DNA from: Phytopseudomonas daroniae | Lineage (GTDB): Bacteria; Pseudomonadota; Gammaproteobacteria; Pseudomonadales; Pseudomonadaceae | Length of the DNA stretch: 64,000 bases | NCBI RefSeq assembly: GCF_004327285.1 | Contig: NZ_QJUI01000013.1 | Location: forward strand, 62,001 to 126,000 | Direction: 5' to 3' | Shown here: positions 15,563 through 23,832 of the stretch, one piece after another | How positions within the stretch are numbered: the stretch's first letter is position 1 | Layout of the letters: every line of letters starts with the position of its first letter | Translations under genes and position numbers: made by a program | The notes under the pieces: model-generated | What the model was told of the DNA's origin: nothing | What the model saw: the letters and a program-made list of their open reading frames with translations, nothing else | Databases searched by the model: none

Positions 15563-16684
15563 TTACTTCGTCGCCCTGAGCACCACGAACTTCGGCGTTG
15601 CCGCCACCTGCTCGACGCCACGGAACAGCCGCGCCAGTTTGGCGTGGTAGCCCAGGTGGCGGTTGCCGACGATCCACAGCTCGCCGCCCGTGACCAGGGC
15701 GTTGCGGGCTTGCTGGAACATCCGCCAGGCGAGGAAATCGCCGACTACTTGCTGCTGATGAAAGGGCGGATTGCACAGCACCAGATCCAGCGAATCGGCA
15801 GCCTGCTCGGCAAGGCCATCACCGGCGCGGATTGTCACCGGGCGCTCGCCGAGGGCAGCTCGCCAGTTTTCCGCGGCGGACTGCACGGCCATATAGGATT
15901 CGTCGACCAGAGTCAGCTCGGCGCTGGGGCTGCTCAGTGCATAGGCGATGCCCAGTACACCGTTGCCGCAACCGAGATCGGCCACCCGGCGATTGTCCAG
16001 ATGGCGCGGCAGATGAGGCAGAAAGGCGCGGGTGCCGATATCCAGCCCTTCGCGGCAGAACAGGTTGGCGTGGTTGCTCAGCTCGATGGCCGGCTTGTCC
16101 AGGCGGTAACGCGTCGGGTAGGGCGACTTCGGCGTCGCTTTGGCTTCCGGCGTGGCGTGCAGCAGGCGGGCTTTTTTCACCGCCAGTGAGGCCTGCACCG
16201 GGCCGATATAGCGCTCCAGCAGATCACCGGCCGCCCGGGGCAGGTGCTTGATCATGCTGCCGGCGATCACCTGTGCGCCTGGGGCCAATTGACCGTGCAG
16301 GCGGATCAGCTGTTCCTCCAGCAGGGCCAGGGTTTTCGGTACCCGGATCAGCACCATGTCGAACGGCCCGCTGGTGGGCTCGCTGGCCGGTACGAAGGTC
16401 ACTGCATCCTCGGCAAGGCCATTACGTGCCAGGTTGAGGCGCAAGGCGAGGTAGCCGAGGTGCGAGTCGCCACTGCTGGTTACCTGGGCGCGACCGGCCA
16501 GGGCACAGCCCAGGGCGCCGAAGCTGTCGTTGAGCAGCAGTACTCGCGTCGTACCTGACAGCGCCTGCACCTGCTCGAGCAGATAAGCGTCGGCGGCATC
16601 GAAGGCCTGCAGCGGCATGCCGGGTTGCTCGGGCTGGCGCTGCAGTTCCAGGGTGGCGAAGGGAGTGACGAAAGACGACGACAT
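15563..16684 (-). CDS. rlmG: 23S rRNA (guanine-1835-N2)-methyltransferase RlmG
   Basis: A 373-residue SAM-dependent methyltransferase that modifies G1835 of 23S rRNA in assembling 50S subunits. It shows the duplicated layout of the RlmG/RsmC family. The degenerate N-terminal domain is about residues 1-170. The catalytic C-terminal domain has the SAM motif VADLGCGNGVLGIAYA near 232 and the base-flipping motif LCNPPFHQ near 300. An N-terminal extension to 16723 is possible, but SSSFVTPFATL is the normal beginning of the family. The length agrees with known RlmG proteins. Confidence 0.88.
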   Translation of the reverse strand: MSSSFVTPFATLELQRQPEQPGMPLQAFDAADAYLLEQVQALSGTTRVLLLNDSFGALGCALAGRAQVTSSGDSHLGYLALRLNLARNGLAEDAVTFVPASEPTSGPFDMVLIRVPKTLALLEEQLIRLHGQLAPGAQVIAGSMIKHLPRAAGDLLERYIGPVQASLAVKKARLLHATPEAKATPKSPYPTRYRLDKPAIELSNHANLFCREGLDIGTRAFLPHLPRHLDNRRVADLGCGNGVLGIAYALSSPSAELTLVDESYMAVQSAAENWRAALGERPVTIRAGDGLAEQAADSLDLVLCNPPFHQQQVVGDFLAWRMFQQARNALVTGGELWIVGNRHLGYHAKLARLFRGVEQVAATPKFVVLRATK

Positions 16685-16996
16685 GCTGATCTCGTGGTGG
16701 TGTGGCGGGGCGCATTCTGCCACGGTGCGGGCATTGAATCTTCAAGCTGTGCAGCAGTTGGCGTTATTGCAGCTTGTTCCGCGACCGGGGATCGACAAGA
16801 ATCGCGCCCCTGCCGAGACGGTCGGGTACCACTGACCCATTCGCCGCAGCCCCTCCAATAATAGTCGGACTCCCGCGCCATGCGCTGGGCGCAGCCGACA
16901 GCGCTTTACCGATGCCTCGTTGAGGTCACTCGATAACCCTTCCTTCAGGTGCCTGCCTCGCGCATGCGCCTTTGCCTGCCATTGCCAAGGTGCTGC

Positions 16997-17986
16997 ATGT
17001 TCAAGTCCGTTGTCACCATTGCCCTGTCGGCCCTGCTGCTGATCGGCACGTCGGTTTCCGCCGCCGAACCCATCGTCATCAAGTTCTCCCACGTGGTTGC
17101 CGAAGACACGCCCAAGGGCCGTGGCGCCCTGCTGTTCAAGCAGCTCGTGGAACAGCGTCTTGGCGATCAGGTGAAGGTCGAGGTCTACCCCAACTCCACC
17201 CTCTTCGGTGACGACGACGAACTGCAGGCCCTGCGTGATGGCAAGGTGCAACTGCTGGCGCCGTCGCTGTCGAAATTCGATGCCTATACCAAGCAATTGC
17301 AGGTGTTCGATCTGCCGTTCCTGTTCGACGACCTGGACGCGGTCAAACGCTTCCAGAAACGCGAGAAGAGTCGCGAACTGCTGCGTTCCATGGCCAGCTA
17401 CGACATCTACGGTCTGGCTTACTGGAACAACGGCATGAAGCAACTTTCCGCCACCCGTGCGCTGAAGTTGCCCGCCGATGCCAAGGGCCTGGCCTTCCGT
17501 ATCCAGCCATCGCCGGTACTGGAGGCGCAGTTCGCCCAGCTCGGTGCCAGCGCCAGCAAGATCGCCTTCAGCGAAACCCTGGCGGCTTTGCAGAAGGGCG
17601 TCGTACAGGGTGCGGAAAACCCCTGGTCGAACCTGGCCAGCCAGAAGCTCGACAGCGCGCAGCCGTTCATCACCGAAACCAACCACGGCTCGCTCAACTA
17701 CATGCTGATCAGCAACTCCAAGTTCTGGGTCAGCATTCCGTATCAGGTACGCGTACAACTGGAGGCGATCATCGAAGAGGTCAGCTTCAAGGTGAACCAG
17801 GATGCCGAAGAGCAGAATCGCAAGAGCCGCGAGCAGATCGTCGCCAGCGGCCACAGCCAGATCCTGCCGTTGACCGCCGAGCAGCGCGAGACCTGGCGCG
17901 AAGCGATGCGCCCGGTCTGGCAGGCCTTCGAAGCCGAGGTCGGTGCCGATGTGCTGCGCGCAGCGCAGACGGTCAACCGTCGTTGA
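16997..17986 (+). CDS. TRAP transporter solute-binding protein, C4-dicarboxylate type, without permease genes
   Basis: A 329-residue DctP-family protein. Signal peptide FKSVVTIALSALLLIGTSVSA precedes IVIKFSHVVAEDTPKGRGALLFKQ, the classical start of succinate/fumarate/malate-binding DctP proteins. LKLPADAKGLAFRIQPSPVL near residue 165 holds the ligand-binding arginine, and VQGAENPWSN near 205 is also typical. AAGG lies eight bases before the ATG. No dctQ or dctM follows, since a regulator and ABC genes come next. It must therefore work with a permease elsewhere or be an orphan sensor or binding protein. A small hairpin with a T6 tail follows. Confidence 0.85.
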   Translation: MFKSVVTIALSALLLIGTSVSAAEPIVIKFSHVVAEDTPKGRGALLFKQLVEQRLGDQVKVEVYPNSTLFGDDDELQALRDGKVQLLAPSLSKFDAYTKQLQVFDLPFLFDDLDAVKRFQKREKSRELLRSMASYDIYGLAYWNNGMKQLSATRALKLPADAKGLAFRIQPSPVLEAQFAQLGASASKIAFSETLAALQKGVVQGAENPWSNLASQKLDSAQPFITETNHGSLNYMLISNSKFWVSIPYQVRVQLEAIIEEVSFKVNQDAEEQNRKSREQIVASGHSQILPLTAEQRETWREAMRPVWQAFEAEVGADVLRAAQTVNRR

Positions 17987-18133
17987 TTGAACGGGGCTCT
18001 CTCGTGGATTGATGGCGATTCGCGACGACTGTCATGGACGTTGCTCCGAGAACTGCAGTTGGCCGCTCGGGGCAGGTTCCTCTGGACAAGCGTCAGCGTC
18101 GGTGGCTAAGTCTCATCCGTTGAGCCAGAGAGG

Positions 18134-18157
18134 GGAGAGCCTCATCTCCGGTTTTTT
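18134..18157 (+). terminator. Possible rho-independent terminator
   Basis: GGAGA (18134-18138) pairs with TCTCC (18145-18149), followed by GG and six T. The stem is short but the T run is clean. It lies after the lone TRAP binding-protein gene and just before the GntR regulator. Confidence 0.45.
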
Positions 18158-18179
18158 ATGGCATGGCCGAGAGACTAGT

Positions 18180-18878
18180 TTGAGCGTTTCAGAAGCAAGA
18201 CCCATCCAGCGGCGAACGCTGCACAGCGAGATCGTCGACCATCTGCGCGAGCTGATCGTCAGCGGTGAGCTGGAACCGGGACAGAAAATTCCGGAAAAGA
18301 CGCTGTGCGAGCGCTTCGATATTTCCCGCACGCCTTTGCGCGAGGCGCTCAAGGCGCTGGCAGCCGAAGGCATGATCGAGCTGCTGCCGCAGCGCGGTGC
18401 GCGTGTGGTCACCATCACCGATGAAGAGCTGCAGGAGCTGTTCCCGATCATCGCCAGCATCGAGGCGCTGGCCGGAGAGCTGGCTTGCGCGCAGATCAGC
18501 GATGCGCAGCTCGAGACCATCCGCACGATGCACGAGGAGATGATCGAGGCCTACCGCGCATCCCGCTCGCTGGAGTATTCGCGGCTCAATCGTGCCATCC
18601 ACTTCGCCATCTTCGAAGCGGCGGGCAATGCCTCGCTACTGGTGCTCTATCGCAACCTCGAACTGCGCATCCGCAATATCCGCCATACCGTGCGCCAGGC
18701 CCCCAGGGACTGGAAAGAGGCGGTGAGCGACCACGAGAAGATCCTGCAGGCACTCTGTGCCCGTGATGGCACGCGATTGGCAAAAATCATGCGTCAGCAC
18801 GTCATGAACACGGCACGCACAGTGCGTCACTCCATCGATGAATTACAGGTTTCCCAGGTCGCACCAGAACGGTTCTGA
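18180..18878 (+). CDS. GntR-family transcriptional regulator (FCD/FadR-type ligand domain)
   Basis: A 232-residue regulator. The winged helix occupies the first 75 residues, with IPEKTLCERFDISRTPLREALKALAAEGMIE as the recognition region. An all-helical FCD domain follows with ELFPIIASIEALAGELAC and RAIHFAIFEAAGNASL, which holds metal/ligand histidines. I chose TTG at 18180 (GAGAG upstream) because it gives the family length and the upstream in-frame residues do not look coding; ATG 18009/18012 would be alternatives. It precedes the ABC transporter and SHMT-like genes and probably controls them. Regulators of this type respond to small organic acids or amino acids. Confidence 0.85.
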   Translation: MSVSEARPIQRRTLHSEIVDHLRELIVSGELEPGQKIPEKTLCERFDISRTPLREALKALAAEGMIELLPQRGARVVTITDEELQELFPIIASIEALAGELACAQISDAQLETIRTMHEEMIEAYRASRSLEYSRLNRAIHFAIFEAAGNASLLVLYRNLELRIRNIRHTVRQAPRDWKEAVSDHEKILQALCARDGTRLAKIMRQHVMNTARTVRHSIDELQVSQVAPERF

Positions 18879-18933
18879 TGCGGACGGCTTGCCCTGATTT
18901 GGATACCTTTATCCTGATTTAAATGCGCGATTT

Positions 18934-18961
18934 CCGGGCATTTGCATTAAAAATTGCCCTA
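18934..18961 (+). terminator. AT-rich hairpin in the leader between the GntR gene and the ABC operon
   Basis: GGGCA (18936-18940) and TGCCC (18955-18959) with adjacent TTT/AAA bases can form a stem. It is followed by the unusually AT-rich stretch 18960-19010. It may be a terminator for the regulator gene or part of the operator and promoter of the transporter operon. Confidence 0.4.
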
Positions 18962-19118
18962 ACTTTGCACAGTTAAAATGAATTCATTATTTATTATTCT
19001 TTTTTGTTGACGTGACTAAGTAGGCTCGACAGCATGATCCGGCGATGCCTTGCAGGCACGTCGGCCCCCTTGAAGGGATATGGCCGCAGCGCGATAACTT
19101 ATTCCAGGGGGCAAATCC

Positions 19119-20018
19119 ATGAAGAAGGTTCTTGCAGCTTCATCGCTCGTGCTGATGCTCGCCGCGGCGGGTGTGTCGGCTCAGGAAGGCACGCTGGCCA
19201 AGATCGCCGAGTTGGGCGAGATCAGCATCGGTCACCGTGACGGTGCCGTGCCGTTTTCCTACTATGACGACCAGCAACGGCCCATCGGCTATGCCATGGA
19301 TCTGTGCGCGAAAGTCGTCGATGCGCTGAAGGTCAAACTGGACAAGCCCGACCTCAAGGTGAGCTACCTGCCGGTCACCGGCGCGACCCGCATGCCGCTG
19401 CTGGCCAACGGCACCATCGACATGGAGTGCGGCACCACCACCAACAATGCCGAGCGTCAGCGTCAGGTGACCTTCTCCAATACCTACTTCGTGGCGGGTG
19501 TGCGCATCCTGTCGAAGAAGAGTGCACCCGTCGAGAGCATGGCGGACGCCAAGGGCAAGACCGTCGTCACCCTGGCCGGCACCACCAGCGTGAAGGTGAT
19601 CAGCGAGGCGAATGCCGCGCAGAACCTGGGCCTGAAAATCCTCACCGTGAAGGATCTGGCCGAAGGCATGCTCACCCTGCAAACCGAGCGTGCCGTGGCG
19701 CTGATCTTCGATGACGTGTCGATCGCCGGTGCGGCTGCTACCTCGAAGACCCCCGACGACTATGTGATGTCCAGCGAGCCGCTGTCGGTCGAACCCTACG
19801 GCATCATGCTGCGTCGCGACGACGAGCCCTTCAAGCAACTGGTCAACGCCACGCTTGATGAGCTGTATGCCAGCGGCGAGATCACCGCCATCTACGACAA
19901 ATGGTTCGTGCAGGCGATTGCGCCGCGCGGTATCAACATGAACTTCCCGATGTCCAGCCAGCTGCAGAAGGTCATCGCTCAGCCTACCGACGATCCGAAT
20001 CCCGATCTGTACCGCTGA
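19119..20018 (+). CDS. Amino-acid ABC transporter periplasmic binding protein (glutamate/aspartate type)
   Basis: A 299-residue family 3 solute-binding protein with signal peptide KKVLAASSLVLMLAAAGVSAQ. ISIGHRDGAVPFSYYDDQQRPIGYAMDLC is the beginning seen in GltI-like proteins, and GTIDMECGTTTNNAERQRQV contains the conserved ligand-binding region. AGGGGG precedes the ATG by eight bases. Two permeases and an ATPase follow in one operon. GltI-like proteins bind Glu/Asp, but the adjacent SHMT-like enzyme raises the possibility of another polar or hydroxylated amino acid. Specificity is not readable from the sequence. Confidence 0.88.
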   Translation: MKKVLAASSLVLMLAAAGVSAQEGTLAKIAELGEISIGHRDGAVPFSYYDDQQRPIGYAMDLCAKVVDALKVKLDKPDLKVSYLPVTGATRMPLLANGTIDMECGTTTNNAERQRQVTFSNTYFVAGVRILSKKSAPVESMADAKGKTVVTLAGTTSVKVISEANAAQNLGLKILTVKDLAEGMLTLQTERAVALIFDDVSIAGAAATSKTPDDYVMSSEPLSVEPYGIMLRRDDEPFKQLVNATLDELYASGEITAIYDKWFVQAIAPRGINMNFPMSSQLQKVIAQPTDDPNPDLYR

Positions 20019-20088
20019 TCGAGCGTCGCCAAACCCGGTCGGCGACGCCTGTCGTCCGGGCCATGACATGCACTGGACGGGCTAGGCC

Positions 20089-20826
20089 ATGAGTTATAAC
20101 TGGAACTGGTGGATCTTCTTCGAGCCGTCGCTCGATGGCACCAATACCTACCTGATGACGCTGATCTGGGGTGCCGGCTGGACGGTCGCCACGGCCATCG
20201 GTGCCTTCACCATCGCGTTGCTGCTCGGCTCGCTGGTCGGCGTGGCGCGTACTTCGCCGCTGGCCTGGCTGCGTGCACTGGGCACCGGCTTCGTCGAGGT
20301 GTTCCGCAACATTCCGTTGCTGGTGCAGATGTTTCTCTGGTACTTCGTACTGCCGGAGCTGCTGCCCGACGATCTGGGGCGCTGGTTCAAGCAGGTGCCC
20401 AACGCTGCGTTCTACACGGCTGTGATCTGCCTGGGCTGTTATCACGCCGCGCGTATGGCCGAAGTGGTGCGCGCCGGCCTGGAAAGTCTGTCCAGCGGCC
20501 AACGCATGGCGGGTCTGGCCATGGGGCTGACCCTGGTGCAGACCTACCGCTACGTGCTGTTGCCCATGGCCTATCGCATCGTCGTGCCGGCCATCACCTC
20601 CGAATTTCTCAGTTGCACCAAGAACACCTCGGTGGCCCTGGCGATCGGCCTGATGGAGCTGACCGGCAGCGCCCGGGCGATGCAGGAGAACAGCTTCCAG
20701 ACCTTCGAAGCCTTCACCGCGGCGACAACCCTGTACCTGCTGCTCAACCTGATCATCGTCTTCGCCATGCGTGCCGTCGAGCGCAAGGCCGCTGTACCAG
20801 GCTACGGCCTGCGTAAGGAGAGCTGA
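20089..20826 (+). CDS. Amino-acid ABC transporter permease (GltJ/HisM-like)
   Basis: A 245-residue inner-membrane permease with an aromatic N-terminus (YNWNWWIFF), five to six membrane segments and the EAA loop GQRMAGLAMGLTLVQTYRYVLLP near residue 140, which docks on the ATPase. It lies 70 bases after the binding-protein gene and two bases before the second permease, consistent with a heterodimeric permease of the polar amino-acid family. Confidence 0.9.
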   Translation: MSYNWNWWIFFEPSLDGTNTYLMTLIWGAGWTVATAIGAFTIALLLGSLVGVARTSPLAWLRALGTGFVEVFRNIPLLVQMFLWYFVLPELLPDDLGRWFKQVPNAAFYTAVICLGCYHAARMAEVVRAGLESLSSGQRMAGLAMGLTLVQTYRYVLLPMAYRIVVPAITSEFLSCTKNTSVALAIGLMELTGSARAMQENSFQTFEAFTAATTLYLLLNLIIVFAMRAVERKAAVPGYGLRKES

Positions 20827-20828
20827 AC

Positions 20829-21521
20829 ATGTTTGGCAGTTTCGATCTGGGGGTGGTGATCGACTCGCTCCCCTATCTGTTCCTCACCGGGATGAGCTTC
20901 ACCCTGACGCTCACCGTTCTGGCGACCCTGGGCGGCATCCTTTTCGGCTCGCTGCTGGCGGTGATGCGCCTGTCGCGTTATCGCGCGCTGTCGCTGTTCG
21001 CCGGCGGCTACGTCAACCTGCTGCGCTCGCTGCCGCTGGTGCTGGTGATCTTCTGGTTCTACTTCATGATGCCGTTCGTGGCGCAGTGGGTGACCGGCGC
21101 GTCGCGGCCGGTGCGCATCGATCCGTTCTGGTCGTCGGTAATCACCTTCACCCTGTTCGAGGCATGCTACTTCTGCGAAATCATCCGCTCCGGCATCCAG
21201 TCGCTGCCCAGGGGGCAGACCCAGGCCGCCATGGCGCTGGGCATGACCGGCCGGCAGAGCCTGTTCAACGTGGTGTTGCCCCAGGCGCTGCGCAACATGC
21301 TGCCGCTGATGCTCACGCAGACCATCGTGCTGTTCCAGGACACCTCGCTGGTCTACATCCTGTCGATCACCGACTTCCTCGGCGCCGCGGCGAAGATCGC
21401 CCAGCGTGACGGTCGCCTGCTGGAGATGTACGTCTTCGCCGCGCTCGTCTACTTCGTGATTTCCCTGCTCGCCTCCCATGCCGTACGCCGCCTGCAAAAG
21501 CGCGTCGCCATCATTCGCTAA
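20829..21521 (+). CDS. Amino-acid ABC transporter permease (GltK-like)
   Basis: A 230-residue permease with GAGAG as ribosome site. The EAA loop GQTQAAMALGMTGRQSLFNVVLP is near residue 130, and LFQDTSLVYILSITDFLGAA near 178 is typical of GltK. It is the second half of the permease heterodimer, with twelve bases between its stop and the ATPase gene. Confidence 0.9.
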   Translation: MFGSFDLGVVIDSLPYLFLTGMSFTLTLTVLATLGGILFGSLLAVMRLSRYRALSLFAGGYVNLLRSLPLVLVIFWFYFMMPFVAQWVTGASRPVRIDPFWSSVITFTLFEACYFCEIIRSGIQSLPRGQTQAAMALGMTGRQSLFNVVLPQALRNMLPLMLTQTIVLFQDTSLVYILSITDFLGAAAKIAQRDGRLLEMYVFAALVYFVISLLASHAVRRLQKRVAIIR

Positions 21522-21533
21522 GGTGCCTTCGCC

Positions 21534-22262
21534 ATGATAACGATCAGCGATGTCTGTAAATCCTACGGTTCGTTCCAGGTGCTGTCGCACTGCTCGACCT
21601 CGGTCACCAAGGGCGAGGTGGTGGTGGTCTGCGGCCCCTCCGGCTCCGGCAAGTCCACCCTGATCAAGACGGTCAACGGCCTGGAGCCGATCAACAGCGG
21701 CGATATAGTCGTCGACGGCATCAGCCTGACAGCCAGGAGCACCAATCTGCCTGCGTTGCGCTCACGTGTCGGCATGGTGTTCCAGCATTTCGAGCTGTTC
21801 CCCCATCTGTCGATCATCGCCAACCTGATGCTGGCGCAGATCAAGGTGCTCAAGCGCGGCAGGGCCGAGGCCGAGCGCAAGGGCCTGCAATTGCTGGAAC
21901 GGGTTGGCCTGACCGCCCATGCGCACAAGTTTCCCGGTCAGCTGTCCGGCGGCCAGCAACAGCGCGTGGCGATCGCCCGCGCTCTGGCCATGGATCCGGT
22001 GGTGATGCTGTTCGACGAACCGACTTCGGCGCTCGACCCGGAGATGGTCAACGAGGTGCTCGACGTCATGGTGCAACTGGCTCATGAGGGCATGACCATG
22101 ATGTGCGTGACCCACGAGATGGGCTTTGCGCGCAAGGTTGCCAACCGGGTGATCTTCATGGATCGCGGTGAGATCGTCGAAGACGCCGACAAGGATGATT
22201 TCTTCGGCAGCCCGCGTAGCGAAAGGGCTCAGCAGTTCCTCTCGAAAATCCTTTCTCACTGA
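21534..22262 (+). CDS. Amino-acid ABC transporter ATP-binding protein (GltL/GlnQ-like)
   Basis: A 242-residue ATPase with Walker [10 protein letters not shown] near residue 34, Q-loop [11 protein letters not shown] near 83, signature [16 protein letters not shown] near 138, Walker [15 protein letters not shown] and switch histidine in [13 protein letters not shown]. The first residues [15 protein letters not shown] are standard. It powers the transporter formed with the two preceding permeases and is followed after 20 bases by the PLP enzyme gene, so all five genes are probably co-transcribed. Confidence 0.93.
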   Translation: MITISDVCKSYGSFQVLSHCSTSVTKGEVVVVCGPSGSGKSTLIKTVNGLEPINSGDIVVDGISLTARSTNLPALRSRVGMVFQHFELFPHLSIIANLMLAQIKVLKRGRAEAERKGLQLLERVGLTAHAHKFPGQLSGGQQQRVAIARALAMDPVVMLFDEPTSALDPEMVNEVLDVMVQLAHEGMTMMCVTHEMGFARKVANRVIFMDRGEIVEDADKDDFFGSPRSERAQQFLSKILSH

Positions 22263-22282
22263 AGCCTGACGAGTCTCAATTC

Positions 22283-23464
22283 ATGGAATTACTCAACGAG
22301 CAGCAATTGCTGAGCATGGCCGCTGAGCGCGGTGCGGCGCTGAGTGATGGCCGTGTGGTGCTGTACGCCGGTGCCAACCTGCCCAGCGAAGAGGCCCGAC
22401 GTGCCTATGCGCCGGAGCTGAGCGCCTACCCGGCGATGGGGCCGAGTTTCGCCAAGGAGCAACCAGATACCGACCTGGTATCCGGGCTGGAAATTGCTGT
22501 GCGCGAACGCATCTGCAGTCTGTTCGGGGCAACCTGGGCCGAGCCACGCCTGCCCAGTTGCACCATCGCCAACCTGGCGGTGTTCCATGCTTTCTCCCGG
22601 CCAGGCGACCTGCTGCTGGCGCCGGCCGCCGCCCATGGCGGGCACCTGAGCCAACGCCGTGGCGGCACGCCGGAATTAGCCGGGCTACGGGTCGCCGACC
22701 TGCCGTTCGATACCCACGCCTGCCGCCTGGATGCAAAGGCCGCTGCCGAGCAGGTGCGCGAGCTGCGCCCGGCGCTGGTGATGTTGGGGCGTTCGGTGAT
22801 CGTCACTCCCGATGACATCGAGCCGGTGATCGCGGCTGCCCGTGAGGTCGGCGCGAAGACCATCTACGATGCCTCCCACGTTTCCGGTCTGATTGCTGGC
22901 GGCACCTTTCCCAATCCATTGGCGCTGGGCGTCGACATCCTCACCAGCTCCACCTACAAGACCCTGCCCGGGCGACCGCATAGCCTGATCGCCGGGCGTG
23001 ATGTCGCCGATGGCGAGCGCCTGGCGTGCTTTATCGACCGGGCGCTGCTGGCCAACTACGATGCCGGCAAGCTGCCCGCCTTCCTGGTCACCCTGCAGCA
23101 GGCGCAAGCCGATGGTGGCGCCTATGCCAGGCGAATCTGCGCGGCCAGCGAGACTTTCGCCCAGGTACTGCGCGAACGGGACGTGGCGGTGATCGCGCCA
23201 GCGCCGGGCGAAGTCTTCACCCATCAGGTGCTGGTGCCGATGAGCCCGATGTCGCAGGCAGCGCAGGAGATGAAGGCACTGGAACTGCTGGGCATTCTGG
23301 TCGGCACCTGCGCCGACCCGACCACGCCCGGCGGCTATGCCTTGCGCGTCGGTACCCAGTTCATCGTCGCCCAGGGGCAGGACGCCCAAGTGGCCGACAT
23401 CGCCCGGCGCCTGGCCGCGGCATTGCGCAGGGCGGGGGACGGTCGCATGGTCGTGAAGGGTTAA
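22283..23464 (+). CDS. SHMT-like fold-type I PLP enzyme linked to an amino-acid ABC transporter
   Basis: A 393-residue protein clearly related to serine hydroxymethyltransferase. It shares AAAHGGHLSQRRGG near residue 115, IYDASHVSGLIAGGTFPNP near 195 and ILTSSTYKTLPGRPHSLIAG with the PLP lysine at residue 226. The folate-related N-terminal motifs of true GlyA are changed, however. The ASEN(Y/F) block with the catalytic Glu is AGANLPSEEA here, and YAEGYPGxRYYGG is replaced by AYPAMGPSFAKEQ. I infer a folate-independent activity such as aldol cleavage of a beta-hydroxy amino acid, or another PLP reaction. The operon context with an amino-acid importer and a GntR regulator supports a catabolic role. 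Confidence 0.75.
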   Translation: MELLNEQQLLSMAAERGAALSDGRVVLYAGANLPSEEARRAYAPELSAYPAMGPSFAKEQPDTDLVSGLEIAVRERICSLFGATWAEPRLPSCTIANLAVFHAFSRPGDLLLAPAAAHGGHLSQRRGGTPELAGLRVADLPFDTHACRLDAKAAAEQVRELRPALVMLGRSVIVTPDDIEPVIAAAREVGAKTIYDASHVSGLIAGGTFPNPLALGVDILTSSTYKTLPGRPHSLIAGRDVADGERLACFIDRALLANYDAGKLPAFLVTLQQAQADGGAYARRICAASETFAQVLRERDVAVIAPAPGEVFTHQVLVPMSPMSQAAQEMKALELLGILVGTCADPTTPGGYALRVGTQFIVAQGQDAQVADIARRLAAALRRAGDGRMVVKG

Positions 23465-23556
23465 TTGCGAGCCAGAAGTTGATCGATAAGACGCTACAAG
23501 GCGATAGCGGCCGGTCGGTGACCCGCGTTGAACCATGGATCACGGCCTTCGGCCCC

Positions 23557-23578
23557 GGATTACGCCTGCGGCTAATCC
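23557..23578. repeat. Short palindromic repeat GGATTACGCC...GGCTAATCC
   Basis: A 22-base imperfect palindrome identical to one at 35546-35567 and related to the inner part of the elements at 9880 and 11656. It lies in the 364-base gap after the SHMT-like gene, which holds only such repeats. Confidence 0.65.
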
Positions 23579-23618
23579 AGGCTACGTTCTACGGTCTTAA
23601 AGGCGCAAACGGCCGTTC

Positions 23619-23722
23619 GTAGGGTGGACGACGCTTCACCTACGCGGCCCGACCCGTCCACCGCTCTGCAATCGCGATGGTGGATGAAAAGAGCGTCAGC
23701 TACGCGCCCCGATCCACCCTAC
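23619..23722. repeat. Palindromic element, GTAGGGTGGA...TCCACCCTAC
   Basis: A 104-base element with inverted ends, internally containing TACGCGGCCCGACCC and CTACGCGCCCCGATCC on opposite arms. Same family as 11495-11621. Confidence 0.72.
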
Positions 23723-23769
23723 GTCCGCTATCGCCTTTTTGCGGTCGTACATGAAATGTCCGCTAGGTC

Positions 23770-23832
23770 GTAGGATGGGTGAAACCCATCAATTGCCGAT
23801 GAGGTTCACCTGCGCGGCCCGGCCCATCCTAC
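23770..23832. repeat. Palindromic element, GTAGGATGGG...CCCATCCTAC, overlapping the lysR stop
   Basis: A 63-base element with ten-base inverted ends. The TAG stop codon of the LysR gene (23829-23831 on the plus strand) lies inside its right end. Confidence 0.7.

Noticed and set aside
18009..18179. N-terminal extension of the GntR regulator to ATG 18009
   Set aside because: The extra 57 residues include a terminator-like hairpin region and make the protein longer than the family; TTG 18180 fits better.
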